Positions 1-6,757 of a DNA stretch of 12,329 nucleotides are shown here, piece by piece (position 1 is the stretch's first letter; each line of letters starts with the position of its first letter). This DNA comes from an uncultured Pseudobdellovibrionaceae bacterium. Its GTDB lineage: Bacteria > Bdellovibrionota > Bdellovibrionia > Bdellovibrionales > Bdellovibrionaceae. Made by a program: the position numbers and the translations under genes. Location: positions 1-12,329 of the forward strand of contig CALCCV010000162.1 of the NCBI GenBank assembly GCA_937900305.1, in the 5' to 3' direction. Below the pieces are notes generated by a model. It worked only from the letters and a program-made list of their open reading frames with translations. It ran no database searches and was not told the DNA's origin.

Positions 1-919
1 CGGTGGCTTTGAGATTGAGAATTGCGATGTCTTTGATGTCTAAATTGATGGTGACATTGGTGGATGTGATTTGCGAGACGGCGCCGCTACCTTCAAAGTA
101 TTTAGTGGACCAGCCGGTGGAGGCACCTTGATCGCCGTACTCCGCAACGCCTGGAGAAATCGAAATCGGCCCAGTTGTCGATGGCACCTTGACGTCGAGA
201 TATTTGATAGGAGCTTCGAACATCGCCCAAGCATTTGAAGGATTGCATTTGGTCGTGGGAACTTTGTTCATAAAACGAACGTCATAATTGGTAGCACCTA
301 AAACATCGATGTATTTCACCGCTTCGGAATAGGCGATCGAGAACGCCGCTTGTCCGTCTTTGGCAACCGACAGTGGAATGGGAGGAGCGGGAGGGGTGGG
401 TTCATTGCAAATGCGGGCTGAAAACGTTCCGCTCAGGTCATAAGCCGGTTCCATATTCAACGGCGACAATGCAGCCAGATTTCCGTGAAGGTAGCCGGAG
501 TCGCGACTGGTGATTTCTACAGAAGATTTGGATGAGATGATGGTCACCGAGCCAATTTGGCCGCCAGACGAATCGTCGATCAGCACGTTGATGATTGGAC
601 CACCTTGCCCATCACTGTAATCATATCGACCGGGCACAGGGGGCACGAGAAATTTTACCAGCGGCTTTTGTGGCACGCTGCTTTGGCAATTTAAATTTAA
701 ATCCTGAGCAATGGTCACTCGCAAGTTGCCATCGGCTTCGATGAAAGCGATTGCGCGGGCACTTTGCCATTGTGTATTTCCCAGTTTTCCGTGGAGTGGA
801 TCTTGACTGTTGCCGAGCGGTCGCAAGTCGGCGGGAGGAGGATTGATGGGACTGCCTCCGTCAATCGAAGCCGAGCAGGCCGCTAAATAAAACGCAGAAA
901 CGTATAAAAGCTTTTTCAT
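1..919 (-). CDS. Putative secreted lipoprotein, truncated by window edge
   Basis: Read on the minus strand, an open frame starts at the ATG at 917-919 and runs without a stop to base 1, giving at least 306 residues; the C-terminus lies outside the window. The N-terminus MKKLLYVSAFYLAACS is a lipoprotein signal peptide with an LAAC lipobox, so Cys15 is the likely lipidated residue and the protein probably sits in the outer membrane or periplasm. A strong Shine-Dalgarno (AGGAGA, about 924-929) precedes the ATG at good spacing. The mature part begins with a proline-rich stretch (SPINPPPADLRP), and a second linker (PTPPAPPIP, around residue 175) separates two apparently beta-rich regions. Cys residues occur at about 76, 170 and 227. 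I recognise no enzyme motif or family, so the function is unknown. It lies downstream of two other exported-protein genes on the same strand, but a 152-base gap makes co-transcription uncertain. Confidence 0.85.
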   Translation of the reverse strand, partial: MKKLLYVSAFYLAACSASIDGGSPINPPPADLRPLGNSQDPLHGKLGNTQWQSARAIAFIEADGNLRVTIAQDLNLNCQSSVPQKPLVKFLVPPVPGRYDYSDGQGGPIINVLIDDSSGGQIGSVTIISSKSSVEITSRDSGYLHGNLAALSPLNMEPAYDLSGTFSARICNEPTPPAPPIPLSVAKDGQAAFSIAYSEAVKYIDVLGATNYDVRFMNKVPTTKCNPSNAWAMFEAPIKYLDVKVPSTTGPISISPGVAEYGDQGASTGWSTKYFEGSGAVSQITSTNVTINLDIKDIAILNLKAT

Positions 920-1071
920 AAAATCTCCTAAGCCAATGAAAGATTGATCCCGATTCCTTCGGGCATTTCCATTGGGTACTTGGAAGAGAGATTAGAATCT
1001 AGTGATCTTTGATTGCGGGCGAACTAACTGTTCGTTGCTGTACGGTGCTGTTGTTGAGCGTCGTGGTGTTC

Positions 1072-1908
1072 TCACCAGTTTCGGTATTTTTGAAAAAAAG
1101 CGAAGTCTGGGGTGGGCGCCATTCGGTTTGACATGCGCATTCGATCTTCGTTCCAGAAATCTGCAATGGGCACAAAAGGAGGAAGTTGTGCGGTGTCGAT
1201 CCATCCCTGATTGATGAATTCTCGGATCAAAAGACGGGGAGGATAAGCGTGTGATCCCTTAATGTCTGGATTCAATCGATGTTGGATCATCCATTGATGC
1301 CATTCGCCTGACGGAAATAGGTCGGCGCCACCGAAAACAAAAAGCACATTTTTCATAGCTTTTTGGTGGGCGAGAAACCATTCGAACTCATCTTTGGTCT
1401 CTCCGCTTGCAGTTGCAAAATCGCTGGGGATTAAGAAGACGATGGGATCCTCTTTTTCCGTGAGCTTCTCCAAAAAAATCGCTGTGTGATTTTTCATCGT
1501 GGGATCCACTTTCAAACGGCCATAAGCATCTCCCCACTCTTCAGCGCTCTTGATTAGCAGCAAGCTAAAGTAGAGGTTGATATTGAGCGCTTGGTATTTA
1601 GTCACACCCAATAAGGTGAATACTTCGGACGGTTGCTGGCTGAGAATTTTGCGATAACTGATCACGCCGGCGGAGTGTTGTTTTAAAATATCAATGACGT
1701 CCCTCGAAAGACCGCTCGAAGTGATTCCATCTTGCAAGTTTTTTAAGAATTCGGGGTTGGTTTCCACGGGCGCGATTGTTGCCGCGAATAGATTTTCACA
1801 GCGATTTGAAACTCGCGGGTCTGCCTGACTTTTTTCCACTGCGACCGAAATTGACACGGCAACAAAGGCTAAAATAAGAATCTTTGCACCAAGTCGCACG
1901 GGGGGCAT
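1072..1908 (-). CDS. Secreted protein of unknown function
   Basis: The open frame extends up to a TTG at 1923, but better starts are the ATG at 1906-1908 and the GTG at 1897-1899. The GTG is preceded by GCGAGG at ideal spacing, whereas the ATG directly abuts that same motif and the TTG has no ribosome site; the start therefore stays open. From either the ATG or the GTG, the N-terminus is a clear Sec signal peptide (basic start, hydrophobic AKILILAFVAVSISVAV, likely cleavage after EKSQA), so the product of about 275 residues is exported. The mature part is rich in Phe, Trp and Leu and contains phrases such as VLFVFGGADLF and IREFINQGWIDTAQLPPFVP. I cannot assign them to a family and see no catalytic motif, lipobox or further membrane helix. 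The gene lies 89 bases downstream of the retropepsin-like gene on the same strand and may share its transcript. Confidence 0.75.
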   Translation of the reverse strand: MPPVRLGAKILILAFVAVSISVAVEKSQADPRVSNRCENLFAATIAPVETNPEFLKNLQDGITSSGLSRDVIDILKQHSAGVISYRKILSQQPSEVFTLLGVTKYQALNINLYFSLLLIKSAEEWGDAYGRLKVDPTMKNHTAIFLEKLTEKEDPIVFLIPSDFATASGETKDEFEWFLAHQKAMKNVLFVFGGADLFPSGEWHQWMIQHRLNPDIKGSHAYPPRLLIREFINQGWIDTAQLPPFVPIADFWNEDRMRMSNRMAPTPDFAFFQKYRNW

Positions 1909-1997
1909 CCTCGCTGATTTCAAAAATCATCAGCAATACCCAAATGCAGGAGCTGTGCCACTGGCGATCTGAAAAAGCGGTCTGGAAAAAAGATCGC

Positions 1998-3113
1998 TTA
2001 GCGGCTCAGCTTCATTGTCAACAGATCGCCTTTGGCAGAGATTTCCATTTTTAGATTCCGGAGCAGCGACATCCCCACTAAACGTTCGCAGTTGTCGCAA
2101 TAGGCGATGAGAACATCTTTGAATTCCCACGAACCAATTTTGATGGCGGGAACTCGCACCCGATAGCTTTTGATCGCACGCCCATCCGCAAGAATGGCGG
2201 TGCCAGGAGCCGCATCCCTCATCAGTTCTGGGAAAAAAGTTTGGGCGTCGGTGGTGGGAATGGTGACGTTGGTGGCCCCCGTGTCGACCAAAAACACCAA
2301 GGGTGATGTTCCTTCCTTGAGTTTCAGAGGCAAGGCAAACAGGCCGTGCGTTACACCCATGAGCTCAACAGTTTCGTTGGTCTCGGGCTCGACCTTGTCG
2401 ACGAGTTCCAAATTGGCGCTGAGGTCCCCCACCACGTAGCCTTCGGATTTTGGCAACCGGCGAGCAAAAGAGCGAAGCAAAGAGATGGATGAAAGGACAC
2501 GGCCTTTTTTCACATAGAGAGCCGCCAGCTTGCGCGTGATATCGACCAGATCTGGATGAATTTCTAATGTTTTTTGGTACCACTTGATGGCGCCATCGAC
2601 GTCACCCATCGCCTCCAGGTTCATTCCGTAATAGGCCATCAAATCATAAGTTGCGGTGCCCGTGGCCAAGAGCTTTTCATAAATTTTGTCGGCCTGCGCG
2701 TATTCGCGGATGTCTGTCAGACGAAAAGCGTAGTTGGCTTGGTAAATGGAATTGTTCGGATCAATTTCGGTGAGACGGCGAAAGGCCGCGAGGGCGCAGG
2801 GTTCGTCATGACGTTTGAGGCACTGATCTCTGAGATCTTTCACTTTGGATTCGCTCAATCCGATCACGGCGTAGGCAGGGTCAATGAGCATCAAAATTTC
2901 ACTTTTGAACAGCCAAAATGCGACCAGTGAAACGCAGAGAAGGATGCCGGGAGCCAGAAGTCGCTGGCCCCAGGGCGTTTTCTGCGGGATCTCTTCCACC
3001 AGGTGGCAATGTCGACAGACGATGGAATGGCCATAGATCATTTCGCCATCAATTGGTTGCTTACAAAATTTGCAAGTGCGGAGAGAGTTCGTTTTTGAAA
3101 CTTCAAGGTCCAT
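1998..3113 (-). CDS. Zinc-ribbon / TM / TPR / retropepsin-like aspartic protease
   Basis: This 371-residue protein has four recognisable parts. Residues 14-36 form a CxxC...CxxC zinc ribbon (Cys14, 17, 33, 36). Residues about 52-69 (LLAPGILLCVSLVAFWLF) are a single membrane helix. Residues about 90-225 are TPR-like helical repeats, with phrases such as AFRRLTEIDPNN and AIKWYQKTLEIHPD. Residues about 255-371 form a clan AA retropepsin-like domain with the catalytic motif FLVDTGATNVTIP (Asp277) and the later flap-side motif LVGMSLLRNLKMEIS. Proteases of this type supply one catalytic Asp per chain and act as dimers. With the ribbon first, the likely topology is ribbon in the cytoplasm and TPR plus protease in the periplasm, but this is inferred. 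The ATG is well supported by AAGGAG at 3123-3128. Substrates are unknown. A 7-base inverted repeat (1964-1970 and 1991-1997) follows the stop directly but lacks a clear U-tract. Confidence 0.88.
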   Translation of the reverse strand: MDLEVSKTNSLRTCKFCKQPIDGEMIYGHSIVCRHCHLVEEIPQKTPWGQRLLAPGILLCVSLVAFWLFKSEILMLIDPAYAVIGLSESKVKDLRDQCLKRHDEPCALAAFRRLTEIDPNNSIYQANYAFRLTDIREYAQADKIYEKLLATGTATYDLMAYYGMNLEAMGDVDGAIKWYQKTLEIHPDLVDITRKLAALYVKKGRVLSSISLLRSFARRLPKSEGYVVGDLSANLELVDKVEPETNETVELMGVTHGLFALPLKLKEGTSPLVFLVDTGATNVTIPTTDAQTFFPELMRDAAPGTAILADGRAIKSYRVRVPAIKIGSWEFKDVLIAYCDNCERLVGMSLLRNLKMEISAKGDLLTMKLSR

Positions 3114-3290
3114 CCGTTTTCACTCCTTCAGATTTGCGAAGCCCAGATTTGCGGCGATTTGACGTCAAAATCAACAGGATTGTGTAAGAATTTGTCAGAG
3201 TCCTTGCTCAATCCTGATTTGTGAATCCCGCCCTTCACGGGTTCGAATCAAGGGGAGTCTCATTCACTTCGAGATCAGAATTAGGAGATC
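3114..3290. promoter_or_regulatory. Divergent intergenic region with palindromes
   Basis: This region lies between the minus-strand protease gene and the plus-strand gene at 3291, so it should hold promoters for both. It contains a perfect 12-base palindrome TTTGACGTCAAA at 3158-3169. An 8-base inverted repeat, CAGGATTG at 3175-3182 and CAATCCTG at 3209-3216, spans 26 bases. The word GATTTG recurs four times in the region. Near 3227-3241 a short CCCG/CGGG hairpin is followed by GGTTCGAATC, which resembles a tRNA T-loop but has no surrounding tRNA. I could not place a convincing -35/-10 pair on either strand. An operator role for the palindrome is plausible but inferred from position and symmetry alone. 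Confidence 0.4.
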
Positions 3291-3797
3291 ATGGTGCAGC
3301 TAAGGTGGTGGAGAGCGATGATGATCTTAGGCGCAGCGCAGCCGATTGGGCCCAGGTCTGGTCTTTTTTGCCTGTGGCCTCTGGTGCGGCTCGCGTTGGA
3401 AACGTGCAAATCGTTGCGGGCGATGAGATGCGGGACACACTCTGGCAGACGAATCTAGTCACCAATGCTTGGATCGACGTTCGAGTCGAGGGTGCCGTCT
3501 GGGATGATCTCGAAGATCTCACGCCCTATCGAGAAAATCTTTTTTTTGGTGTGACGTCTCTGAGCCGAAAAAAAAATGGTCGCCGGGATCCTGCACGCGA
3601 AAAACTTTTGTTGTTTGAACGACAAAGTGGCTCGCGAATTCGGGTGATGAAAAGCTGGCCCCTGCGAGATCTCTTGCCTGTTGAGACCAGAGGCGATTTC
3701 AAGTTGGTCGGCTAATGAAATCTTTGCGCAGGATCTGAAAGAGACCCCATCGCAACCTGTATTTCAGAGAGTTCCCTTTTCTCGCGACGGCCTGTAG
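3291..3797 (+). pseudogene. Frame-disrupted secreted protein, function unknown
   Basis: The best translation start is the ATG at 3291, preceded by TTAGGAGATC, a strong ribosome site. It encodes a signal-peptide-like start (MVQLRWWRAMMILGAAQ) but then runs to a stop near 3456. The convincing body of the protein (DWAQVWSFLPVASG... to ...PLRDLLPVETRG) lies one frame away and upstream starts only with a GTG at 3221 that has no ribosome site. A single missing base around 3335-3342 would restore LGAAQA|DWAQVW, an ordinary AxA-type cleavage site. The body frame stops at 3713-3715. The frame of the original ATG is open again from about 3650 and would add SANEIFAQDLKETP... up to a stop at 3795-3797, so a second shift is possible but less certain. 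Runs of 8 T (3540-3547) and 9 A (3568-3576) lie inside. Sequencing error, recent decay or programmed slippage could all explain this. No family is recognised. Confidence 0.6.
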
Positions 3798-3877
3798 GGC
3801 CGGGCCGCTTATCCGTTGAAACTCCCAGACGGCTCGGTGTAGGGTGAATTCGCTGAATAGCTTTTGGGGGTCTGCGA

Positions 3878-4674
3878 ATGCGAATAGCAAAAACTGTTTT
3901 GAAAAACCTGTTGATTGGTGTGATTGGAATGAGTGGGCTTTCGTCGTTTTGCGGTGCCGCCGAGGAGGGTTGGGATGCGCAAGCTGGGCTTTCTCTGCGA
4001 AATTATCCGCTCGGGGCCTCGGTTTCAGGAACAGTGGGCTATGGATACGAGCTTTGGCGCTCATCTTCCGAATCGGGTGGTCCCGAATGGAAATATGGAT
4101 ACATTCGGCCCTCTGTGAAGCTCCAATCTTCTGGGGTCGTTAATGGTGCGACCGCTGAAGTGGAGGTTTTTCCGATTTCGATTTTTGGATTTGCCCTAGG
4201 CCAAAATCTCTCGGGACGAAATCTGAAGCCGTCTGACGACTTTGATTGTCTGACCACGCATTGCGGAGGTCGTCTGCAAAGAAGCTACCTGAGAACTCAA
4301 GCCATCGCGGCCATGGGATCTTCATTTTAAAGGCGCGCTGGGACAAAGTGAATTCGAACTTAGATGATATGAATTTTCTTGAAGAGAATTCCAATCTCAT
4401 TGGCGATCGCGAGGGCGACACCCTTTTCACCAGAGACGCCATTCTGGGTTATCGACTGGATGATCAGTGGCGCGTGGCCGCGGTGGGCTCTCTTCAAAAA
4501 TTTGACAAAACGGAAAATGAAAATCAGGTGGTTTACTTCGCCGCCGGTTACACATGGAATGAATGGCAAGTGATGAGTGGAGTTGGGCAGTATGTTTCGA
4601 CCCACCAGGAACGAGCATTTTCGGCTTTTGCGACCCTCACTTGGACGGGCCTCAAGAGCCTGAGTTTATTTTAA
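3878..4674 (+). pseudogene. Outer-membrane beta-barrel-like protein with one frameshift
   Basis: The ATG at 3878 follows GGGGG at suitable spacing and encodes a signal peptide (MRIAKTVLKNLLIGVIGMSG, then LSSFCGAA before EEGWD). The mature protein has alternating, aromatic and Gly-rich strands (AGLSLRNYPLGASVSG, TVGYGYELW, ATAEVEVFPISIFGFALG). This frame stops at 4328-4330 directly after AAMGSSF. Translation makes sense again in the next frame from about 4325 (LKARWDKVNSNLDD) and continues with strand-like YFAAGYTWNEWQVMSGVG to a stop at 4672-4674. The end is SLSLF, the terminal Phe typical of outer-membrane barrels. One extra T in the TTTT run near 4323-4327 would fuse the two parts into a protein of about 265 residues. 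The downstream fragment on its own has only an unsupported ATG at 4246. The barrel assignment rests on sequence style, not on a family I can name. It lies 80 bases downstream of another frame-disrupted gene. Confidence 0.65.
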
Positions 4675-4914
4675 ATTTGAAACTGATCTCTTGCACAGTG
4701 GTTGCTTGGCGGCTCAGGAGAGCTGGCCCTTCACTTCTTATGAATTCACAAAGTCGAAGAATCGATTTTGTCTCGTTTTGAGAATTTGGCCTCAGGATAC
4801 GGATCTTAGGGACAGGAATTTCTGGCGGTGGCTGTTTTAGTTCACCGATTCTCAAAATGGGGCAAGTGCGAATTGGAAAATGGCCTTAAGATTATTTCTG
4901 GGGGAAGTGCATGA
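4675..4914 (+). pseudogene. Possible remnant of a broken gene upstream of the SMP-30 gene
   Basis: No intact gene fits between the barrel-like gene and the lipoprotein gene, but two adjacent open stretches in different frames look protein-like. One runs to a stop at 4838-4840 and includes CLAAQESWPFTSYEF and NRFCLVLRIWPQDTDL. The other runs from about 4810 to a TGA at 4912-4914 and includes EFLAVAVLVHRFSKWGKCEL. The second would end in an ATGA overlap with the start of the following gene, an arrangement typical of translationally coupled neighbours. One shift near 4806-4816 would join the two. No convincing start codon with a ribosome site was found, and stretches of 35 to 59 codons without a stop can occur by chance, so this remains a weak call. 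Confidence 0.28.
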
Positions 4915-6002
4915 GAGTCTCGAAAATTCAGCTTCGATTTCTGGTTGTCCTTCAGATCTGTTGGTTCGCAAGCGCTTGTGATCGGATGCAGTCGGCAAAG
5001 CCGGAAGAGACTGCGACAGCTGAACTCTCAGGATTGGCTTCACAAACTCCGCCGGTGGTTGAAGACCCAGAAGGAGCGGAGCCTCGGCCGATCCCGAGCC
5101 CGGAGCCAGCCATCCCGCCGGCAGTGGTTGAACCTGTGCGTCCACCTGTTTCACCAACATGGCCGTTGCCAACCCAGGTGGTGGTGCAAACTTTACCGGG
5201 ACGCTATGGTTGGGCAGAAGGAGCTTCTTGGATTTCAGAAGTTTCGAGTTTTGCATTTTCCGATGGTTCGAAAATCTATTTGTGGAAACCCGGCGAAGCT
5301 AGCGCGCAACTCTTTTTTCAACTGCCCCGATCGGTCAATCACGGAACTGTTTTCTCCGGAGGTTGGCTTTACTTTGCCAATCGAGGTCCGGCCGATGTTG
5401 CGAAGTTGAGGGTGGCTGATTTGCATTTTGAATCCTTGGATTTGCGAATGACGGCGGGAGGAGTGCTGGGGCGACCCAATGACCTAGATATTTTTTCAGA
5501 TGGCAGTGTGTATTTCACAGATTTTGTGGCCAATGGGCGTGACCGGCCCGCGAATTATTCTGGCGATGGAGTTTATCGGCGGCGAAGCGATGGCCGGGTT
5601 GAGAAGGTGATCGGAGATCTTCGGCTTCCAAATGGAATTCAATTTTCAAAAGATTGTCAGTGGCTTTATGTGGCTGACATGGGTACGGATCAAATTTTTC
5701 GTTATCATGTGGGACCGACAGGAGTTCTGGACGGAAAAAAACTTTTTTATGAAACCAACGAACCTGGTCATTCCGTCAACGGTTTGGCTCTGGACGAGAA
5801 TGGAAATGTGTACACCTCTGGCCGCAGTCGAGTGACCTTGCTGTCTCCGGATGGAAAGGAGTTGGGTCGCATTTCTGTGGGAGGATTAGAGACGGTGAAC
5901 ATGGCCTTTGGCGGTCGAGACGGGCGAACGCTTTTCATCACCACGCCCAACAGCGTAAAATTCGTGGAGCTCAATATTCCCGGTGGAACTTGCGCCCGCT
6001 GA
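4911..6002 (+). CDS. SMP-30/gluconolactonase-like beta-propeller lipoprotein
   Basis: This 363-residue protein has a signal peptide with a lipobox-like WFASAC, making Cys23 the probable lipidated residue, then a long Pro/Glu-rich linker (about residues 50-90) and a six-bladed SMP-30/gluconolactonase/LRE-type propeller. Family landmarks are visible: WAEGASW (Glu103), RPNDLDIFSDGSVYFTDF (Asn190), RLPNGIQFS (Asn241) and SVNGLALDENGNVY. In characterised members the equivalents of Glu103 and Asn241 bind a divalent metal together with an Asp in a DG motif. Here that position is Asn290, so metal binding and lactonase activity may be altered. Likely location is a lipid-anchored envelope protein facing the periplasm, or the surface if exported further. 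The ATG is preceded by GGGGGAA at good spacing. No sugar-acid pathway genes are nearby, so the substrate is unknown, and a non-catalytic or binding role is possible. Confidence 0.87.
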   Translation: MRVSKIQLRFLVVLQICWFASACDRMQSAKPEETATAELSGLASQTPPVVEDPEGAEPRPIPSPEPAIPPAVVEPVRPPVSPTWPLPTQVVVQTLPGRYGWAEGASWISEVSSFAFSDGSKIYLWKPGEASAQLFFQLPRSVNHGTVFSGGWLYFANRGPADVAKLRVADLHFESLDLRMTAGGVLGRPNDLDIFSDGSVYFTDFVANGRDRPANYSGDGVYRRRSDGRVEKVIGDLRLPNGIQFSKDCQWLYVADMGTDQIFRYHVGPTGVLDGKKLFYETNEPGHSVNGLALDENGNVYTSGRSRVTLLSPDGKELGRISVGGLETVNMAFGGRDGRTLFITTPNSVKFVELNIPGGTCAR

Positions 6003-6003
6003 G

Positions 6004-6021
6004 GGCCAAGGGCTCTTGGCC
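6004..6021. terminator. Hairpin between convergent genes, possible bidirectional terminator
   Basis: A perfect 7-base stem (GGCCAAG / CTTGGCC) with a GGCT loop fills the 22 bases between the stop codons of the SMP-30-like gene and the carbonic anhydrase gene. Neither side has a U-tract, so it is not a textbook intrinsic terminator, but its position suits blocking transcripts from both sides. Confidence 0.5.
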
Positions 6022-6024
6022 AGG

Positions 6025-6675
6025 TTACTCGACAATTCTAAATTCACCGGTGGCGTCATCAAGTTCTTGCAGCGTTCCGGATTCCAGATCGAAGTACACA
6101 CCACTGATCAACATGCGATGTTGGTTGATGGCCTCTTGGACGAACGGAAAAGTTTTGAGATTCTTAACAGAGTGAATGATCGCTTCTTTTTCGCAGTGCT
6201 GACAGAGAGTGTCTTCACTTTCACCGGCGTAGCGTTGCATCACTTTTTCGCGGACTTCGTCGGCCATTCGAATCCATTTTCCGACAAAGCTGGTGCCGCT
6301 TTTGTGCTGGCCCTGAACGAGGGCGCGGATCCCGCCGCACTGGCGATGACCTAAGATGATGACATTTTCGACTTGCAAGTTGACCACGGCAAATTCAATG
6401 GCGGCGCTGACGCCGTGAAATCCCTCAGAGGTTTCGTAAGGTGGCACGAGATTAGCGACGTTGCGAACCACAAACAAATCACCTGGGTTGGCCGACGAAA
6501 TGATGGCAGGATCGACGCGAGAGTCGCTGCAGCCAATGATCAATACCTTTGGAGTTTGCGGACTTGATGACAAACGTTGATAGAGTGTGGAATCTCCTTC
6601 ATAATACTTGTGGCGAAATCGTTTGTAGCCCGCGAACAGTTTGAGAATGTCTTTGTTTGCCATAGGGACTGTCAT
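6025..6675 (-). CDS. Beta-class carbonic anhydrase
   Basis: The product catalyses reversible hydration of CO2 to bicarbonate and is a cytoplasmic zinc enzyme. Numbered from the ATG at 6673-6675, it carries the class signature GCSDSRVDP (zinc ligand Cys49 and the Asp51/Arg53 dyad), then GDLFVVRNVANLVPPYE, SAAIEFAV and LGHRQCGG (zinc ligands His110 and Cys113). This is the full active-site set of beta-class enzymes. Length, about 216 residues, is normal for the family. The start is uncertain: a TTG at 6699 would extend it by 8 residues and the ATG at 6661-6663 would shorten it by 4. None has a clear ribosome site, and the family core begins at KDILKLFAGYKRFR. The gene is single and converges on the SMP-30-like gene. 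A role in bicarbonate supply for carboxylation reactions or in pH balance is the usual expectation. Confidence 0.95.
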   Translation of the reverse strand: MTVPMANKDILKLFAGYKRFRHKYYEGDSTLYQRLSSSPQTPKVLIIGCSDSRVDPAIISSANPGDLFVVRNVANLVPPYETSEGFHGVSAAIEFAVVNLQVENVIILGHRQCGGIRALVQGQHKSGTSFVGKWIRMADEVREKVMQRYAGESEDTLCQHCEKEAIIHSVKNLKTFPFVQEAINQHRMLISGVYFDLESGTLQELDDATGEFRIVE

Positions 6676-6757
6676 AGGAAGTATTTCGCCGATGGACAAT
6701 GAATTTTCATTGAGATTGCAGACTTTGCCATAACGGTGATGCGAGGTGTTCCCAGGT
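6676..6757. promoter_or_regulatory. Divergent promoter region with a palindrome
   Basis: These 82 bases separate the starts of the carbonic anhydrase gene (minus) and the two-helix membrane protein gene (plus). They contain a perfect inverted repeat, AATGAA-tt-TTCATT, at 6698-6711, near the middle. The symmetry and central position would suit a shared operator, but the sequence is AT-rich and short enough to arise by chance. I saw no convincing -35/-10 pair. Confidence 0.3.

Noticed and set aside
2574..2930. 118-codon plus-strand open frame inside the retropepsin-like gene
   Set aside because: It is antisense to clearly coding TPR sequence, with no ribosome site or recognisable motif.
3227..3260. 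tRNA-like GGTTCGAATC with a neighbouring CCCG/CGGG hairpin
   Set aside because: The flanks of the T-loop-like sequence do not pair as a T stem, and no acceptor, D or anticodon arm can be built on either strand. Most likely chance similarity or a very short remnant.
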